This document shows positions 22,021 through 31,894 of a stretch of 64,000 bases of DNA, in pieces. The stretch covers positions 558,001-622,000 of the forward strand of contig NZ_RQWJ01000002.1 of NCBI RefSeq assembly GCF_003934285.1, read 5' to 3'. A model generated the notes under the pieces. It searched no databases and had not been told where the DNA came from. It saw only the letters and a list, made by a program, of their open reading frames with translations. The position numbers and the translations under genes are program-made. The number at the start of each line of letters is the position of its first letter. The first letter of the stretch is position 1. This stretch comes from Brevundimonas fluminis. GTDB taxonomy: Bacteria > Pseudomonadota > Alphaproteobacteria > Caulobacterales > Caulobacteraceae.

Positions 22021-23316
22021 ATGACGACGCGAACCAACGCGCCCGCCTGGATGACCGGCTTCGGCAACCACTTCGCGACGGAAGCGGTCGCGGGCGCCCT
22101 GCCCGAAGGCCGAAACTCGCCGCAGCGGCACGCGCTTGGCCTGTACGCGGAGCAGCTGTCCGGCACGGCCTTCACCGCGCCGCGCACCGAGAACCGCCGG
22201 AGCTGGCTGTACCGCCTGCGGCCGTCGGCGCAGCATCCGGCCTATCGCCCGTTCGGGCAGGGCCGCGTCCGGTCGGGCCCCTTCACCGAGGCGCCGCCCA
22301 GCCCCAACCGCATGCGCTGGGACCCGCTGCCCCTGCCGTCCGAACCGACCGACTGGATCGAGGGGCTGGTCACCTATGGCGGCAACGGCGACCCGGAGGC
22401 GGGGGTCGGCACGGGCATCCATCTGTACGCCGCCAACCGGTCGATGACGGACCGCGTCTTCTACTGCGCCGACGGCGAGCTGCTGATCGTGCCGCAACAC
22501 GGCGACCAGACCTTCGTCACCGAGATGGGCCGCATCGACGCCCTACCGGGCGAGATCGTGCTGATCCCGCGTGGGGTGCGCTTCCGGGTGGAATGCGGCG
22601 GGCCGATCCGCGGCTACGTCTGCGAGAACTACGGCGCGGCCTTCCGCCTGCCGGATCTGGGGCCGATCGGGTCCAACGGCCTGGCCAATCCGCGCGACTT
22701 CAGGACGCCGGTCGCCTGGTACGAGGACGTCGATCGCCCGACCGAGTGCGTGCAGAAGTTCGGCGGCCGACTCTGGGCCACGACCTTCGACCACAGCCCG
22801 CTGGACGTCGTCGGCTGGCATGGAAACTACGCCCCGTGCAAATGGGACACGGCGAACTTCAACACGATCGGCACGGTCAGCTTCGACCATCCGGACCCGT
22901 CGATCTTCACGGTGCTGACCAGCCCGTCGGACACGCCAGGCACGGCGAACTGCGACTTCGTGATCTTCCCGCCGCGCTGGATGGTCGCCGAGGACACCTT
23001 CCGCCCACCGTGGTTCCACCGGAACGTCATGAGCGAGTTCATGGGGCTGGTGTTCGGCGAGTACGACGCCAAGGAGGGCGGCTTCGCTCCCGGCGGCGCC
23101 AGCCTGCACAACTGCATGAGCGGACATGGCCCGGATCAGGCCAGCTACGACAAGGCGGTGAAGGCCGATCTCAAGCCGGTGAAGATCGAGGACACCCTGG
23201 CCTTCATGTTCGAGACGCGCATGCCGATCCGCACCACGGAATGGGCGCAATCCAGCCCGACGATGCAGCTGGACTATGACGACGTCTGGACCGGTTTCGA
23301 CAAGGGAAGCGTCTGA
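22021..23316 (+). CDS. hmgA: Homogentisate 1,2-dioxygenase
   Basis: Opens the ring of homogentisate in tyrosine/phenylalanine degradation, using Fe(II). 431 aa, normal for the family. Characteristic blocks are [23 protein letters not shown] near the N-terminus, [13 protein letters not shown], and the iron-ligand region [27 protein letters not shown], with [10 protein letters not shown] carrying a further histidine. The usual partners (maleylacetoacetate isomerase, fumarylacetoacetase) are not adjacent. A small lipoprotein gene starts 1 nt after the stop. Confidence 0.97.
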   Translation: MTTRTNAPAWMTGFGNHFATEAVAGALPEGRNSPQRHALGLYAEQLSGTAFTAPRTENRRSWLYRLRPSAQHPAYRPFGQGRVRSGPFTEAPPSPNRMRWDPLPLPSEPTDWIEGLVTYGGNGDPEAGVGTGIHLYAANRSMTDRVFYCADGELLIVPQHGDQTFVTEMGRIDALPGEIVLIPRGVRFRVECGGPIRGYVCENYGAAFRLPDLGPIGSNGLANPRDFRTPVAWYEDVDRPTECVQKFGGRLWATTFDHSPLDVVGWHGNYAPCKWDTANFNTIGTVSFDHPDPSIFTVLTSPSDTPGTANCDFVIFPPRWMVAEDTFRPPWFHRNVMSEFMGLVFGEYDAKEGGFAPGGASLHNCMSGHGPDQASYDKAVKADLKPVKIEDTLAFMFETRMPIRTTEWAQSSPTMQLDYDDVWTGFDKGSV

Positions 23317-23317
23317 C

Positions 23318-23686
23318 ATGAAGCTCGCCGCCGCGGCCGCATTCGCCTTGATCCTCGGCGCCTGCCAGCCCGTGCCGCCGGCGGAGGGGCCCTCCGCCGA
23401 GCGTCCCGAGGTTCCGACCACGGCAGAGGCCTGCCGCGCCGCGGGAGGAAGCTGGGGCCGGCAGGGTCTGCTTGGGACCGAGCAGTGCGTGATGCCAATG
23501 CCCGACGCGGGCAAGGTCTGCCGCGACGGCGACGACTGCGTCGGCGATTGCCGCGGGGATCCGGAAGCCGGGGGCGCCGCCCCCGGCGACCCCATGACCG
23601 GGAAGTGCCAGGCCACCACCAGCCCGTTCGGGTGCTACACCCGGGTCGAGAACGGCAGGGCCGAGGGCATGCTGTGCGTCGACTGA
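23318..23686 (+). CDS. Cysteine-rich lipoprotein (copy 1)
   Basis: 122 aa from the ATG at 23318, directly after hmgA. The N-terminus is a lipoprotein signal with lipobox LGAC. The mature protein has conserved cysteine motifs, PDAGKVCRDGDDCVGDCRG and FGCYTRVENGRAEGM-LCVD, that recur in the next gene. No named family was recognised. It is presumably a periplasmic or outer-membrane lipoprotein stabilised by disulfides. Confidence 0.8.
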   Translation: MKLAAAAAFALILGACQPVPPAEGPSAERPEVPTTAEACRAAGGSWGRQGLLGTEQCVMPMPDAGKVCRDGDDCVGDCRGDPEAGGAAPGDPMTGKCQATTSPFGCYTRVENGRAEGMLCVD

Positions 23687-23713
23687 CGCGATGATCCGAA
23701 GGAGAGGGCCGCG

Positions 23714-24061
23714 ATGCGCTTCCTGCTGACCGCGACGGCTTCGCTGGCGATGCTCGCCGCCGGCGCCTGCACCCCGTCGATGACGCCGCAGCAGCTGGCC
23801 GAGCGCGACTGCGCCGCGCAGGGCGGGCAGATGCAGCGGGTGGGGCGGGCGCAGACGCTGCAGTGCGTGATCGCCTATCCCGACGCCGGCAAAACCTGTC
23901 GCGACGGCGACGACTGTCTGGGAGACTGCCGCGTGCCGGGCGGGGTGATCGTCGAGGACGGCCGGCCTGTCGCCGGCCAATGCGCCGCCACCAGCGACCG
24001 CTTCGGCTGTTACACCCGCGTGGAGGACGGCCGGGCGACGGCGGCGATCTGCGTCGATTGA
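23714..24061 (+). CDS. Cysteine-rich lipoprotein (copy 2)
   Basis: 115 aa with a lipoprotein signal (AMLAAGAC). It shares with its neighbour the order QCV..PDAGK-CRDGDDC-GDCR, then FGCYTRVEDGRA and a final CVD, so the two are tandem duplicates. An AAGGAGAGG ribosome site is seen before the ATG. Linker regions differ more than the cysteine motifs, which points to purifying selection on the disulfide core. Function unknown. Confidence 0.8.
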   Translation: MRFLLTATASLAMLAAGACTPSMTPQQLAERDCAAQGGQMQRVGRAQTLQCVIAYPDAGKTCRDGDDCLGDCRVPGGVIVEDGRPVAGQCAATSDRFGCYTRVEDGRATAAICVD

Positions 24062-24110
24062 TCGGCGGGCACGGCGCATCCGGAAGCGTCGCCGTGGCGT
24101 TTCTTGAGGC

Positions 24111-24905
24111 ATGACCGACGTCCTGATCCTGCTCGCCCTGAACCTGGCCTTGGTGGTGGGCGCCATGGCCGCTCTGTGGCTGGTCGCGTTGCGGCTGAAG
24201 GACGTCAGCTTCATCGACGCGGTCTGGCCCATGGCGATGCTCCTGCTGGCGCTGGCGACCTGGCCGCGCACCGACGGCGACGCGACCCGCAAGCTGCTTC
24301 TGGTCGGCCTCTGCGCCGCCTGGGCCCTGCGGCTGGGCGGGCATCTGTTCATCCGCTGGCGGGGCCATGGCGAGGACCGGCGCTACAAGACCCTTCTTCA
24401 AGGACGGGCGGAAGCGGGCTTCGGCTTCGCGTCGGCGTCCCTGCTGTTCGTCTTCCTGCCCCAGGGCGCCTTCGCGTGGCTGAACAGTCTGCCGGTCCAG
24501 CTGGGTCAGGTGGACGCGACGCCCGCGGTCGGATGGATCGGTTGGGCCGGAGTGGCGCTGGCCGTGTTCGGCATCGTCTTCGAGGCCGTGGCCGACGCCC
24601 AGCTGGCCGCCTTCCGCAAGGATCCGGCGAACAAGGGCCAGGTGATGGACCGGGGCCTGTGGAACTGGTCGCGGCACCCCAACTACTTCGGCGAAGCCTG
24701 CGCCTGGTGGGGCCTGTTTCTACTGGCGGCGGAGACGACGACCGGACTCTGGTCCGTCGCCGGGCCGATGTTCCTGACCTTCACCCTGACGAAGTGGTCC
24801 GGCATCGGCCTGACGGAGAAGGGCATGAGCGACGGCCGCCCGGGCTATGCCGGGTATGTTCGGCGGACGTCGGCCTTCATCCCCCTGCCGCCCGGGAAGG
24901 CCTGA
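24111..24905 (+). CDS. DUF1295 / steroid 5-alpha-reductase-like membrane protein
   Basis: 264-aa integral membrane protein with about six helices. The C-terminal signature LWNWSRHPNYFGEACAWWGLFL (shown in part: SRHPNYFGE) is diagnostic for DUF1295. An upstream FRKDPANKGQVMDRGLW fits the NADPH-type reductase or methyltransferase fold of this clan. The physiological substrate is unknown. The ATG at 24111 follows TTGAGGC. Confidence 0.9.
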   Translation: MTDVLILLALNLALVVGAMAALWLVALRLKDVSFIDAVWPMAMLLLALATWPRTDGDATRKLLLVGLCAAWALRLGGHLFIRWRGHGEDRRYKTLLQGRAEAGFGFASASLLFVFLPQGAFAWLNSLPVQLGQVDATPAVGWIGWAGVALAVFGIVFEAVADAQLAAFRKDPANKGQVMDRGLWNWSRHPNYFGEACAWWGLFLLAAETTTGLWSVAGPMFLTFTLTKWSGIGLTEKGMSDGRPGYAGYVRRTSAFIPLPPGKA

Positions 24906-24917
24906 ATCCAAAGAGAA

Positions 24918-24943
24918 GCCCCCGCCGCTTGCGCGACGGGGGC
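24918..24943. terminator. Bidirectional hairpin between convergent genes
   Basis: GCCCCCG (24918-24924) pairs with CGGGGGC (24937-24943), with further CGC/GCG pairing inside. On the minus strand the stem is followed by TTCTCTTTGG, making it a plausible terminator for the small lipoprotein gene. On the plus strand no T-run follows. Confidence 0.6.
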
Positions 24944-24991
24944 CAGATCCTCCGATCCGTTTCCGGGGGTCATGACGCCCCGGAGCCGGGA

Positions 24992-25252
24992 TCACATGGC
25001 CTTGTCGGCCGTGGTCGGCGAGGTGTTCGGGGTGTTCTCGGTGGTCGCGCCGCCGTCGGCGTTGCCGGCCTGCTGCTCGATCATGTCGGCCTTTTCGTTC
25101 AGGGCCTGTTCCTGGGCTTCGGTCGGAGCGGCCGCGGCCTGCTCTTCCAGGGCGTCGGCCTGCTTTTCAGCGGCGGCGTCCTGCGGGCTTTCGCAGGCGG
25201 CCAGACCGGCCAGGGCGAAGGTGGCGGCGGCGGCGACGATCAGTTTACGCAT
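24992..25252 (-). CDS. Small helical lipoprotein
   Basis: 86 aa from the ATG at 25250-25252. The signal peptide KLIVAAAATFALAGLAAC ends in a lipobox. The mature part is a heptad-like helix rich in Ala, Glu and Gln (EKQADALEEQ, EAQEQALNEKADMIEQQ) with a Thr/Asn-rich tail. It is reminiscent of small entericidin-like or Lpp-like lipoproteins, but no family can be assigned. GGAG lies upstream. Confidence 0.75.
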   Translation of the reverse strand: MRKLIVAAAATFALAGLAACESPQDAAAEKQADALEEQAAAAPTEAQEQALNEKADMIEQQAGNADGGATTENTPNTSPTTADKAM

Positions 25253-25340
25253 AGTGGGATGCTCCCTTCCACAGTGGAGCCTGTTGAATGCATTCACCCG
25301 CCAAGGGTTCACGCCTCCGTGAGAATTTCTGTGAGTTCCT

Positions 25341-26315
25341 TCACGTCCGGGCGAAGGCGACCCGCGCCGCGCCTAGCAGCGCCGCGTGCTCGTGCGTGAT
25401 GACCCGGGTCGGAATGGCCCTCATGTAGTCGGTGAACCTGCCCTTGCGCTCGAAGCGCTCGCGGAAGGGGCTGACCTGCAGAAAGGGCAGGATCCGCTGG
25501 GCGATGCCGCCGCCGACGTAGACCCCGCCACGGGCGCCGCAGGTGAGGGCGATGTCCCCCGCCACGGCGCCGAGGATGGCGCAGAACCGGGCCAGGGTGT
25601 GGCCGCATGGGCTGTCCGGATCGGCCAGGGCGTCGCGGGTGATTTCGGCGGGATCGTCGATGTGGGTTTCGCGTCCGTCGATCTCGGCCAGGGCGCGGTG
25701 CATGTTGAGCAGGCCGGGGCCGCAGATCAGCCGCTCGATGGAGACGCGGTCGTAGCGGCGGCGCAGAATGCGCAGGATCTCGTCCTCGACCGCGTCGCCG
25801 GGCGCGAAGCAGGCGTGGCCGCCCTCGCTGGGCATGGCCATCTCTCCGCCGCGGCCGTCCCGGACGAGGGCGGACATGCCGAAGCCGGTGCCGGGGCCCA
25901 GAACGGCCACGGTGGAGTCCGGGTCGCCCTCCACGGGCTCACCCAGCCAGGCGAGATCGGCGTCGGGGACCACGGGCGCGCCCCAGGCCAGGGCCTCGAA
26001 GTCGTTGATCAGCTTGATGGGATTCAGGCCCAATGTGGCCAGCTCCGCCTCCGACACGCGCCAGGGCGAGTTGGTCAGGTCTATGGTTCCGTCCGTCACG
26101 GGCCCGGCCACGGCGATGACGCCGCCCGTCGGCTTCTCCTCGCAGCCGTCGATGAAGGCCTTCACGCCGTCGAGGAAGGTCGGATGGTCGGCCCCCTTGA
26201 AGCTTTCGAAGTGCTCCAGCACCGGTCGCCCCTCGATCATGTGGGCCACCGCGAAGCGGGCGTTGGTGCCGCCGACGTCCCCGACCAGCAGGGTCCTGTC
26301 CCAGTGTATCGTCAT
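25341..26315 (-). CDS. glk: Glucokinase
   Basis: ATP-dependent glucose phosphorylation feeding the Entner-Doudoroff route. 324 aa from the ATG at 26313-26315 (MTIHWDRTLLVGDVGGTNARF). The phosphate loop GDVGGTNARF, the glucose-binding LINDFEALAWG and the nucleotide region LGPGTGFGMSAL, with EGGHACFAP, match bacterial Glk of the ROK-unrelated type. It lies 10 bp after edd, last in the zwf-pgl-edd-glk operon. Confidence 0.95.
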   Translation of the reverse strand: MTIHWDRTLLVGDVGGTNARFAVAHMIEGRPVLEHFESFKGADHPTFLDGVKAFIDGCEEKPTGGVIAVAGPVTDGTIDLTNSPWRVSEAELATLGLNPIKLINDFEALAWGAPVVPDADLAWLGEPVEGDPDSTVAVLGPGTGFGMSALVRDGRGGEMAMPSEGGHACFAPGDAVEDEILRILRRRYDRVSIERLICGPGLLNMHRALAEIDGRETHIDDPAEITRDALADPDSPCGHTLARFCAILGAVAGDIALTCGARGGVYVGGGIAQRILPFLQVSPFRERFERKGRFTDYMRAIPTRVITHEHAALLGAARVAFART

Positions 26316-26325
26316 GACGGTCTCC

Positions 26326-28218
26326 TCAGGCGTCCACGGCGCGGTCGACGACGTTCGGGTCGGGCGGCACGTCGACGTGTTCGGGGGCGTGCGTCGGGGC
26401 GGCGAAACAGACGCTGGCGCCCTCTTCGGCGGTCGACACGGCCTGTCGGAACGCCCCGAACAGCTCGCGTCCATATCCCCAGGCCGAGCCTGCGGCGTGC
26501 TCTTCCGATCTTGCGGCGGCGGGCCGGGCGGCGAGGTCGCCCGCGCCCACGGTGGTCAGGACTCCGGAGACGGCGTCCAGCCGGATCACGTCGCCGTCGC
26601 GCACGTGGGCCAGCGGCCCCCCGGCCAGCGCCTCGGGCGAGACGTGGATGGCCGCCGGCGTCTTGCCCGACGCCCCGGACATGCGGCCGTCGGTGACGAA
26701 GGCGACCCTGAACCCCTTGTCCTGAAGCACCGAAAGGGCCGGCGACAGGCTGTGCAGCTCAGGCATTCCATTGGCGCGCGGTCCCTGGAAACGCAGCACC
26801 ACCACCACGTCCCGGTCCAGCTCGCCGGCCTTGAAGGCCTCAAGCGCCGCTTCCTGGGTCTCGAACACGGCGGCCGGCGCCTCGATGATCCGATGCTCCG
26901 GCTTGACGGCCGACACCTTGATCACCGCGCGGCCCAGGTCGCCTTGCAGAAGGCGCAGGCCGCCGTCCTTCTGGAAAGGGTCGGAGGCGGGCCGCAGGAT
27001 GTCGAGGTCCAGGCTCTCGCTCACCCCGTCGACCCAGACCAGCTCGCCGTCCTGCATCGTCGGCTCGCGGTAGTAGGCCTCGACGCCCTCGCCCATGATC
27101 GTCGTCACGTCGGCGTGCATGTGGCCGTTCTCGGCCAGCTCGCGAATGACGAAGGCCGTGCCGCCCGCCGCCTGGAAGGCGTTCACGTCGGCCGAACCGT
27201 TCGGATAGACCCGCGCCAGCAGCGGCGTCGCCGAGCTCAGCCGGTCCATGTCGGTCCAGTCGATCAGCACGCCCGCCGACCGCGCCATGGCCGCGAGATG
27301 GATGGCGTGATTGGTCGACCCCCCGGTGGCCAGCAGGGCCACGATCATGTTCACGATCGTACGTTCGTCGACCACGTCGGCCATGCGGCCGCGCTTCTCG
27401 GAGGCCAGAAGGATCGCCTGCTTCGCCGCCGCGGCGGTCAGGGCGTCGCGCAGACCCGTCTCCGGGTGAACGAAGGCGGTCGAGGGCATGTGAAGGCCCG
27501 CCATCTCCATCATCATCTGATTGGAGTTGGCCGTGCCGTAGAAGGTGCAGGTGCCGGGCGAGTGGTAGCTGCCGATCTCGCTCTCCAGCAGGGTCTGGCG
27601 GTCCACTTTCCCTTGAGCGTACTCGGCGCGGACGCGGGCCTTTTCGGCGTTGGGGATGCCGCTCGGCATCGGCCCCGCCGGCGCGAAGACGACGGGCAGG
27701 TGACCGAAGGCCAGGGCGCCCATGAACAGGCCCGGCACGATCTTGTCGCAGACGCCCAGCATCATCGCCGCGTCGAAGGCGTCGTGGGTCAGGGCCACGC
27801 CGGTCGACATGGCGATGACGTCACGGCTGAACAGGGACAGCTCCATGCCCGGACGTCCCTGGGTGACGCCGTCGCACATGGCGGGCGTGCCGCCGGCGAC
27901 CTGCGCCGTCGCGCCCATCTCCCGCGCGGCCTGACGGATGACTTCGGGAAAGCGCTCGAACGGCTGATGCGCCGACAGCATGTCGTTGTAGGCGGTGACC
28001 ACGCCCAGGTTCGGGGCCTTGCCGGCCATCATGGTCAGCTTGTCGGCGATGGTCTGGCCCGCGAAGGCGTGGGCCCAGTTGGCGCAGGACAGCTTGGCCC
28101 GGCCGGGTTCGTGGCCGGAGGCGGCGTCCATGCGGCGCAGATAGTCGGCGCGGGTCGCGGCGCTGCGCGCGCGGATGCGGTCGGTGATCTCGGCGACGAC
28201 GGGGTTCAGGGGTTTCAC
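26326..28218 (-). CDS. edd: Phosphogluconate dehydratase
   Basis: Converts 6-phosphogluconate to KDPG in the Entner-Doudoroff pathway. The [4Fe-4S] cysteines sit in [19 protein letters not shown] and GVCDKIVPG. The start is taken as GTG at 28218, which overlaps the pgl stop (GTGA) and has GGAGGG 6 nt upstream. The frame opens 18 bp earlier at another GTG. From 28218 it encodes 630 aa. eda is not in the window. Confidence 0.95.
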   Translation of the reverse strand: MKPLNPVVAEITDRIRARSAATRADYLRRMDAASGHEPGRAKLSCANWAHAFAGQTIADKLTMMAGKAPNLGVVTAYNDMLSAHQPFERFPEVIRQAAREMGATAQVAGGTPAMCDGVTQGRPGMELSLFSRDVIAMSTGVALTHDAFDAAMMLGVCDKIVPGLFMGALAFGHLPVVFAPAGPMPSGIPNAEKARVRAEYAQGKVDRQTLLESEIGSYHSPGTCTFYGTANSNQMMMEMAGLHMPSTAFVHPETGLRDALTAAAAKQAILLASEKRGRMADVVDERTIVNMIVALLATGGSTNHAIHLAAMARSAGVLIDWTDMDRLSSATPLLARVYPNGSADVNAFQAAGGTAFVIRELAENGHMHADVTTIMGEGVEAYYREPTMQDGELVWVDGVSESLDLDILRPASDPFQKDGGLRLLQGDLGRAVIKVSAVKPEHRIIEAPAAVFETQEAALEAFKAGELDRDVVVVLRFQGPRANGMPELHSLSPALSVLQDKGFRVAFVTDGRMSGASGKTPAAIHVSPEALAGGPLAHVRDGDVIRLDAVSGVLTTVGAGDLAARPAAARSEEHAAGSAWGYGRELFGAFRQAVSTAEEGASVCFAAPTHAPEHVDVPPDPNVVDRAVDA

Positions 28219-28925
28219 CGTGCGCCCTCCGTCCACAGGACCTCAAGCGGCACGTCGGCGGCGATCAGGGCGGCGATGGGCGTGACATTCGGATCGCCCG
28301 CCGCGTCGCGCTCGAACACCGCGCGCTTCTGCCTGCCGGTGATGGCCAGAACCACGCGGCGCGCGGTCATCAGCCACGGCAGGTTCATCGACAGACGCTC
28401 GCGGCTGGGCGCCAGGCCGTCGCGGCCGGGCGGGACGCCGAGGATGGCGGGCCTCAGCGTGGGGGTGAGCAGGGTCTTCAGCGTCGGGCTTTGCGGGAAC
28501 ATGGAACAGATATGGCCATCCTCCCCCATGCCGAGAAGGACGGCGTCGAGACGATCCGTCGCCGCCGCCAGTTCGCGCGTCGCCATCGCCGCGGCGCGGT
28601 CGACCGTGACGGCCGGGTGGAAGAGGGGCACGAAGGCTGCGTCGGCGGCCCGCCCGACGAGCAACGTCCGCTTCAGCAGGGCGGCGTTCGACTCGGGGTG
28701 CTCCGCGGGCACGTAACGCTCGTCGATCAGCGTCGTCGTCACCCGCGGCCAGTCCACGCCGGCCGCCGCCATCCGCGCATAGACCGGCGCCGGCGTGGAT
28801 CCGCCGGACCCCGCGAAGGTCGCCCGCCCGCCGTCCCCGATCGCTCGTGCCAGCGCATCGACCAGCCGGGCCGCGCAGGCGTCGGCCCAATCGTCCGGAG
28901 TGGCGAAGGGCTGGACCTCACGCAT
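28215..28925 (-). CDS. pgl: 6-phosphogluconolactonase
   Basis: Hydrolyses 6-phosphogluconolactone, the step between zwf and edd. 236 aa of the DevB/SOL family. [17 protein letters not shown] is the phosphate-binding loop, [17 protein letters not shown] and [15 protein letters not shown] are the family active-site blocks. The start overlaps the zwf stop by 8 nt and the stop overlaps the edd start. Confidence 0.95.
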   Translation of the reverse strand: MREVQPFATPDDWADACAARLVDALARAIGDGGRATFAGSGGSTPAPVYARMAAAGVDWPRVTTTLIDERYVPAEHPESNAALLKRTLLVGRAADAAFVPLFHPAVTVDRAAAMATRELAAATDRLDAVLLGMGEDGHICSMFPQSPTLKTLLTPTLRPAILGVPPGRDGLAPSRERLSMNLPWLMTARRVVLAITGRQKRAVFERDAAGDPNVTPIAALIAADVPLEVLWTEGAR

Positions 28926-30369
28926 CGCCGACGTTCCAACTCCGGCCGGTGCGGGCCAGCAGGTAGGACGCCTCCTTCGGGCCCCACGTCCCGGCCTCGT
29001 ACTCGATCGGCTTCACCTGACCCTCGGCCCAGGCGTCGGAGACCTCGTCGACCCATTTCCACGCCTGCTCCGCCTCGTCGCGGCGCACGAACAGGGTGGA
29101 GTCGCCGTTCAGCGCGTCCAGCAGCAGCCGCTCGTAGGCGATGCGGCGGCGCGGGGGCTTGGCGCCCTTGTCCTCCTGCCCCCACGACAGGGACATGCGG
29201 ATGGGCTGCAGCTGCATCTTCTGGTCCAGCCCCGGGCGCTTGTTCATGACCGAGAGCGAGATGTCCTCGTCGGGCTGCAGTTCGATCACCAGCTTGTTGG
29301 CCTGGATCACGCCGCGCCCGCCGTCGAAGATGCTGTGCGGCACCTCCTTGAACTGGATCACGATCTCGGTGCGCTTTTCCGGCAGCCGCTTGCCGGTCCG
29401 CATGAAGAACGGCACTCCGGCCCAGCGCCAGTTGTCGATGTCCGCGCGCACGGCGACGAAGGTCTCGGTGTCCGACGGCTGACCCCGTTCCTGGTCATAG
29501 CCGGGCACGGGCCTGCCCTCGATCGTGCCGGCCACGTACTGGCCCCGCACGGTGACGCGGTCGGCTTCTTCCGGCGTGATCCGGCGCAGCGACCGCAGCA
29601 CCTTGACCTTCTCGTTGCGCACCGAGTCCGGCTCCAGATCGCTGGGCGGCTCCATGGCCACCAGGCACAGCAGCTGCAGCATGTGATTCTGCAGCATGTC
29701 GCGCAGCGCGCCGTACTCGTCGTAATAGGGCCAGCGGTCGCCGACGCCGACGGTCTCGCCCACCGTGATCTGCACGTGGTCGATGTTCTGGCTGTTCCAC
29801 AGCGGTTCGAACACCGTGTTGCCGAAGCGCAGGGCGATCAGGTTCTGGACCGTCTCCTTGCCCAGGTAGTGGTCGATCCGGAACACCTGCTGTTCGGAGA
29901 AGGCGTCGGACACCGCGTCGTCGATCTCGCGGAAGCTCTCAAGGTCGCGCCCGACCGGCTTTTCCAGCACCACCCGGTCGTCGGCCTCGGCCAGACCGGC
30001 GGCGCGCATGGCGGTGACGATGCGGGCGTACAGCGACGGCGAGACGGCGAGGAAGCTGGTGCAGGTGCCCGGACCGACCTTGTCCTTCAGAGGCTTCAGG
30101 CTCTCGGCCGAGGTCGCGTCGACGGCCAGATAGTCCAGTCGGGCGGCGAACCGCTCCCAGACGTCGTCCGACCAGGCCCCGTCGGCCTTGCCCTCCACGG
30201 CGGCCCTCACCTTGGCGACGTACTCGGCGGGCGTCTCTTCCGAGCGGGCGGCGCCGATGATCTTCAGCCCGTCGGGCAGCAGCCCGTCGTGCTCGAGGAA
30301 GTAGAGCGAGGGCAGCAGCATCCGCATGGCCAGATCGCCGCCGCCGCCGAACAGCACCAGGGCCGCCAT
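28918..30369 (-). CDS. zwf: Glucose-6-phosphate 1-dehydrogenase
   Basis: NAD(P)-dependent first step of the Entner-Doudoroff and pentose phosphate routes. 483 aa from the ATG at 30367-30369, preceded by AAGGAG. The frame opens nine codons earlier. The cofactor loop is LFGGGGDLAMR (a less common variant of GASGDLAKR), and the active site FRIDHYLGKETVQN is conserved. First gene of the operon. The promoter lies in the 181 bp shared with the divergent reductase. Confidence 0.96.
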   Translation of the reverse strand: MAALVLFGGGGDLAMRMLLPSLYFLEHDGLLPDGLKIIGAARSEETPAEYVAKVRAAVEGKADGAWSDDVWERFAARLDYLAVDATSAESLKPLKDKVGPGTCTSFLAVSPSLYARIVTAMRAAGLAEADDRVVLEKPVGRDLESFREIDDAVSDAFSEQQVFRIDHYLGKETVQNLIALRFGNTVFEPLWNSQNIDHVQITVGETVGVGDRWPYYDEYGALRDMLQNHMLQLLCLVAMEPPSDLEPDSVRNEKVKVLRSLRRITPEEADRVTVRGQYVAGTIEGRPVPGYDQERGQPSDTETFVAVRADIDNWRWAGVPFFMRTGKRLPEKRTEIVIQFKEVPHSIFDGGRGVIQANKLVIELQPDEDISLSVMNKRPGLDQKMQLQPIRMSLSWGQEDKGAKPPRRRIAYERLLLDALNGDSTLFVRRDEAEQAWKWVDEVSDAWAEGQVKPIEYEAGTWGPKEASYLLARTGRSWNVGDA

Positions 30370-30514
30370 GCACGCTCCTTTCCTTCGATGTCCCATCGCC
30401 TGTTAGGCCGCCGACCGCCGTCCCGCCAAGCTTTCGCCGGTCGGTGAAACAGCAAGTGACGGCCGCCCCTTGCCGAACCAACGTGGCGTCGCCGCATCCG
30501 TTGCCCCAATCCGC

Positions 30515-30544
30515 TTGGCGAGCGGCCACGCGGCGTCCTATCTG
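30515..30544 (+). promoter_or_regulatory. Housekeeping-type promoter for ferredoxin reductase gene
   Basis: TTGGCGA at 30515-30521, a 15-nt spacer and CCTATCTG at 30537-30544. CTATCT ends 7 nt before the ATG at 30551, the same leaderless spacing seen before glnD and the GNAT gene. Confidence 0.45.
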
Positions 30545-30550
30545 CCGGTC

Positions 30551-31777
30551 ATGACCAAGGTTCTGATCGTCGGCGCCGGACATGCGGGCGGCTCGGCCGC
30601 GGCCCTCCTGAGGCAGTACGGCTTCGAGGGCGGGATCGTGCTGGCGGGGGCCGAGCCCGTCGCGCCGTATCAGCGTCCGCCGCTGTCCAAGGCCTGGCTG
30701 AAGGGCGAGGCCGGCGAGGAGGAGCTGCTGCTCCGTCCCGAAAGCTTCTACGCGGAGCAGGCCATCGATCTGCGCCGCGGCGTGACGGCCACGGCGATCG
30801 ACCGGACGGCGAGGACCGTGACCTTCGCGGACGGAACGGTGGAGACCTGGGACCACCTGATCCTGGCGCTCGGCGCCGAGGCGCGGCGGCTCGAGGGCAA
30901 GGGCTGGGACGATCCGCGCGTCCTCGTCCTGCGCGACATGGCCGACGCCGAGGTGCTGAAGGCCGCGCTCGGGCCGGACCGGAAACTGGTCGTGGTCGGC
31001 GGCGGCTACGTCGGCCTCGAGGCGGCGGCCTCGGCGCGGGCCCTCGGGGCGCAGGCCGTGGTGCTGGAACGCGAGGCCCGCGCCCTGTCGCGCGTGGCGT
31101 CGGACATCGTCGGAAACTTCCTGTCGGCCTACCACTGGCGGCGGGGCGTCGAGGTCCTGCCCTCGACCAATGTGCTGGGAACCTATGGCGGCCAGAACCC
31201 CGGAGTGGCGACGGACGGCGCCGCGGTCTTCCCCTTCGACGTCTGTCTGGTCGGCGTCGGCGCTCGCCCGGTGACGGCTCTGGCCGAGGCGGCCGGCCTG
31301 ACCTGCCGCGACGGCGTGATCGTCGACGATCAGGCGCGGACCAGCGACCCGGCGATCTTCGCCATCGGCGACATGACCCGCCGCCCGGCGCCGATCCTCG
31401 GTCTGACCGACGTCCGCCTCGAAAGCGTGCCCAGCGCCCTGGAACAGGCCAAACAGGCCGCGGCCGCCATCGCCGGCCGGGCGCCGCCCGCGCCCGAAGT
31501 CCCGTGGTTCTGGTCGGATCAGTACGACCTGAAGATCCAGATCGCCGGCCTGCCGGACGGCGCCGACGCGCGCGTGGTCCGCGGCGAGGTCGATCCCGCG
31601 AAGATCGGCGGCGGCTTCGCCGTCTTCCATCTGAAGGGCGACCGCATCGTCTGCGTCGAGGCCGTCAACGCGCCCGCCGAGTTCATGGGCGGCCGCCTGA
31701 TGATCCAGAAGGGTCAGGCCGTGGACGCGACCAGACTGGCGGATACCGCAGTGCCCATGAAGGCGGTCGCCACCTGA
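30551..31777 (+). CDS. Ferredoxin-NAD reductase (Rhodocoxin/putidaredoxin reductase type)
   Basis: 408-aa FAD flavoprotein that passes electrons from NAD(P)H to a 2Fe-2S ferredoxin. FAD-binding GAGHAGGSAAALLRQ at the N-terminus, PPLSKAWLKGE (the conserved flavin-loop of this subfamily), the NAD site VVGGGYVGLEAAASARALG, IFAIGDM and the C-terminal reductase domain starting WFWSDQYDLKIQIAGL are all present. ATG at 30551 is chosen over earlier codons by the GxGxxG position. No ferredoxin or P450 gene is adjacent. Confidence 0.93.
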   Translation: MTKVLIVGAGHAGGSAAALLRQYGFEGGIVLAGAEPVAPYQRPPLSKAWLKGEAGEEELLLRPESFYAEQAIDLRRGVTATAIDRTARTVTFADGTVETWDHLILALGAEARRLEGKGWDDPRVLVLRDMADAEVLKAALGPDRKLVVVGGGYVGLEAAASARALGAQAVVLEREARALSRVASDIVGNFLSAYHWRRGVEVLPSTNVLGTYGGQNPGVATDGAAVFPFDVCLVGVGARPVTALAEAAGLTCRDGVIVDDQARTSDPAIFAIGDMTRRPAPILGLTDVRLESVPSALEQAKQAAAAIAGRAPPAPEVPWFWSDQYDLKIQIAGLPDGADARVVRGEVDPAKIGGGFAVFHLKGDRIVCVEAVNAPAEFMGGRLMIQKGQAVDATRLADTAVPMKAVAT

Positions 31778-31818
31778 ACCCGGAGGCGCAGGCGTGAGGT
31801 CAACTGCTTGAAAAGAAT

Positions 31819-31864
31819 GGTGGACGCGACAGGGATTGAACCTGTGACCCCTACGATGTCAAAA
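31819..31864 (-). other. tRNA 3'-half, probable attachment site of an integrated element
   Basis: The minus strand ends in a tRNA-like CGCGTCCACCA with a perfect T arm (ACAGG-TTCAATC-CCTGT), variable loop and the 3' strand of an anticodon stem (CGTAG) following TTGACAT, consistent with anticodon GAC (Val). Beyond the anticodon loop the expected pairing strand CTACG is missing, so this is not a working tRNA. It sits between core sequence and an integrase, as an att junction would. Confidence 0.75.
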
Positions 31865-31894
31865 ACCCCGAACGCATTTTTGCCACATTTCATC

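Noticed and set aside
25768..28716. A 982-residue plus-strand frame opposite glk-edd-pgl
   Set aside because: It crosses three real genes in antisense with no recognisable domain.
31819..31864. A complete tRNA gene
   Set aside because: Only the anticodon loop to the 3' end is present. The D arm, the 5' acceptor strand and the anticodon-stem partner are absent.
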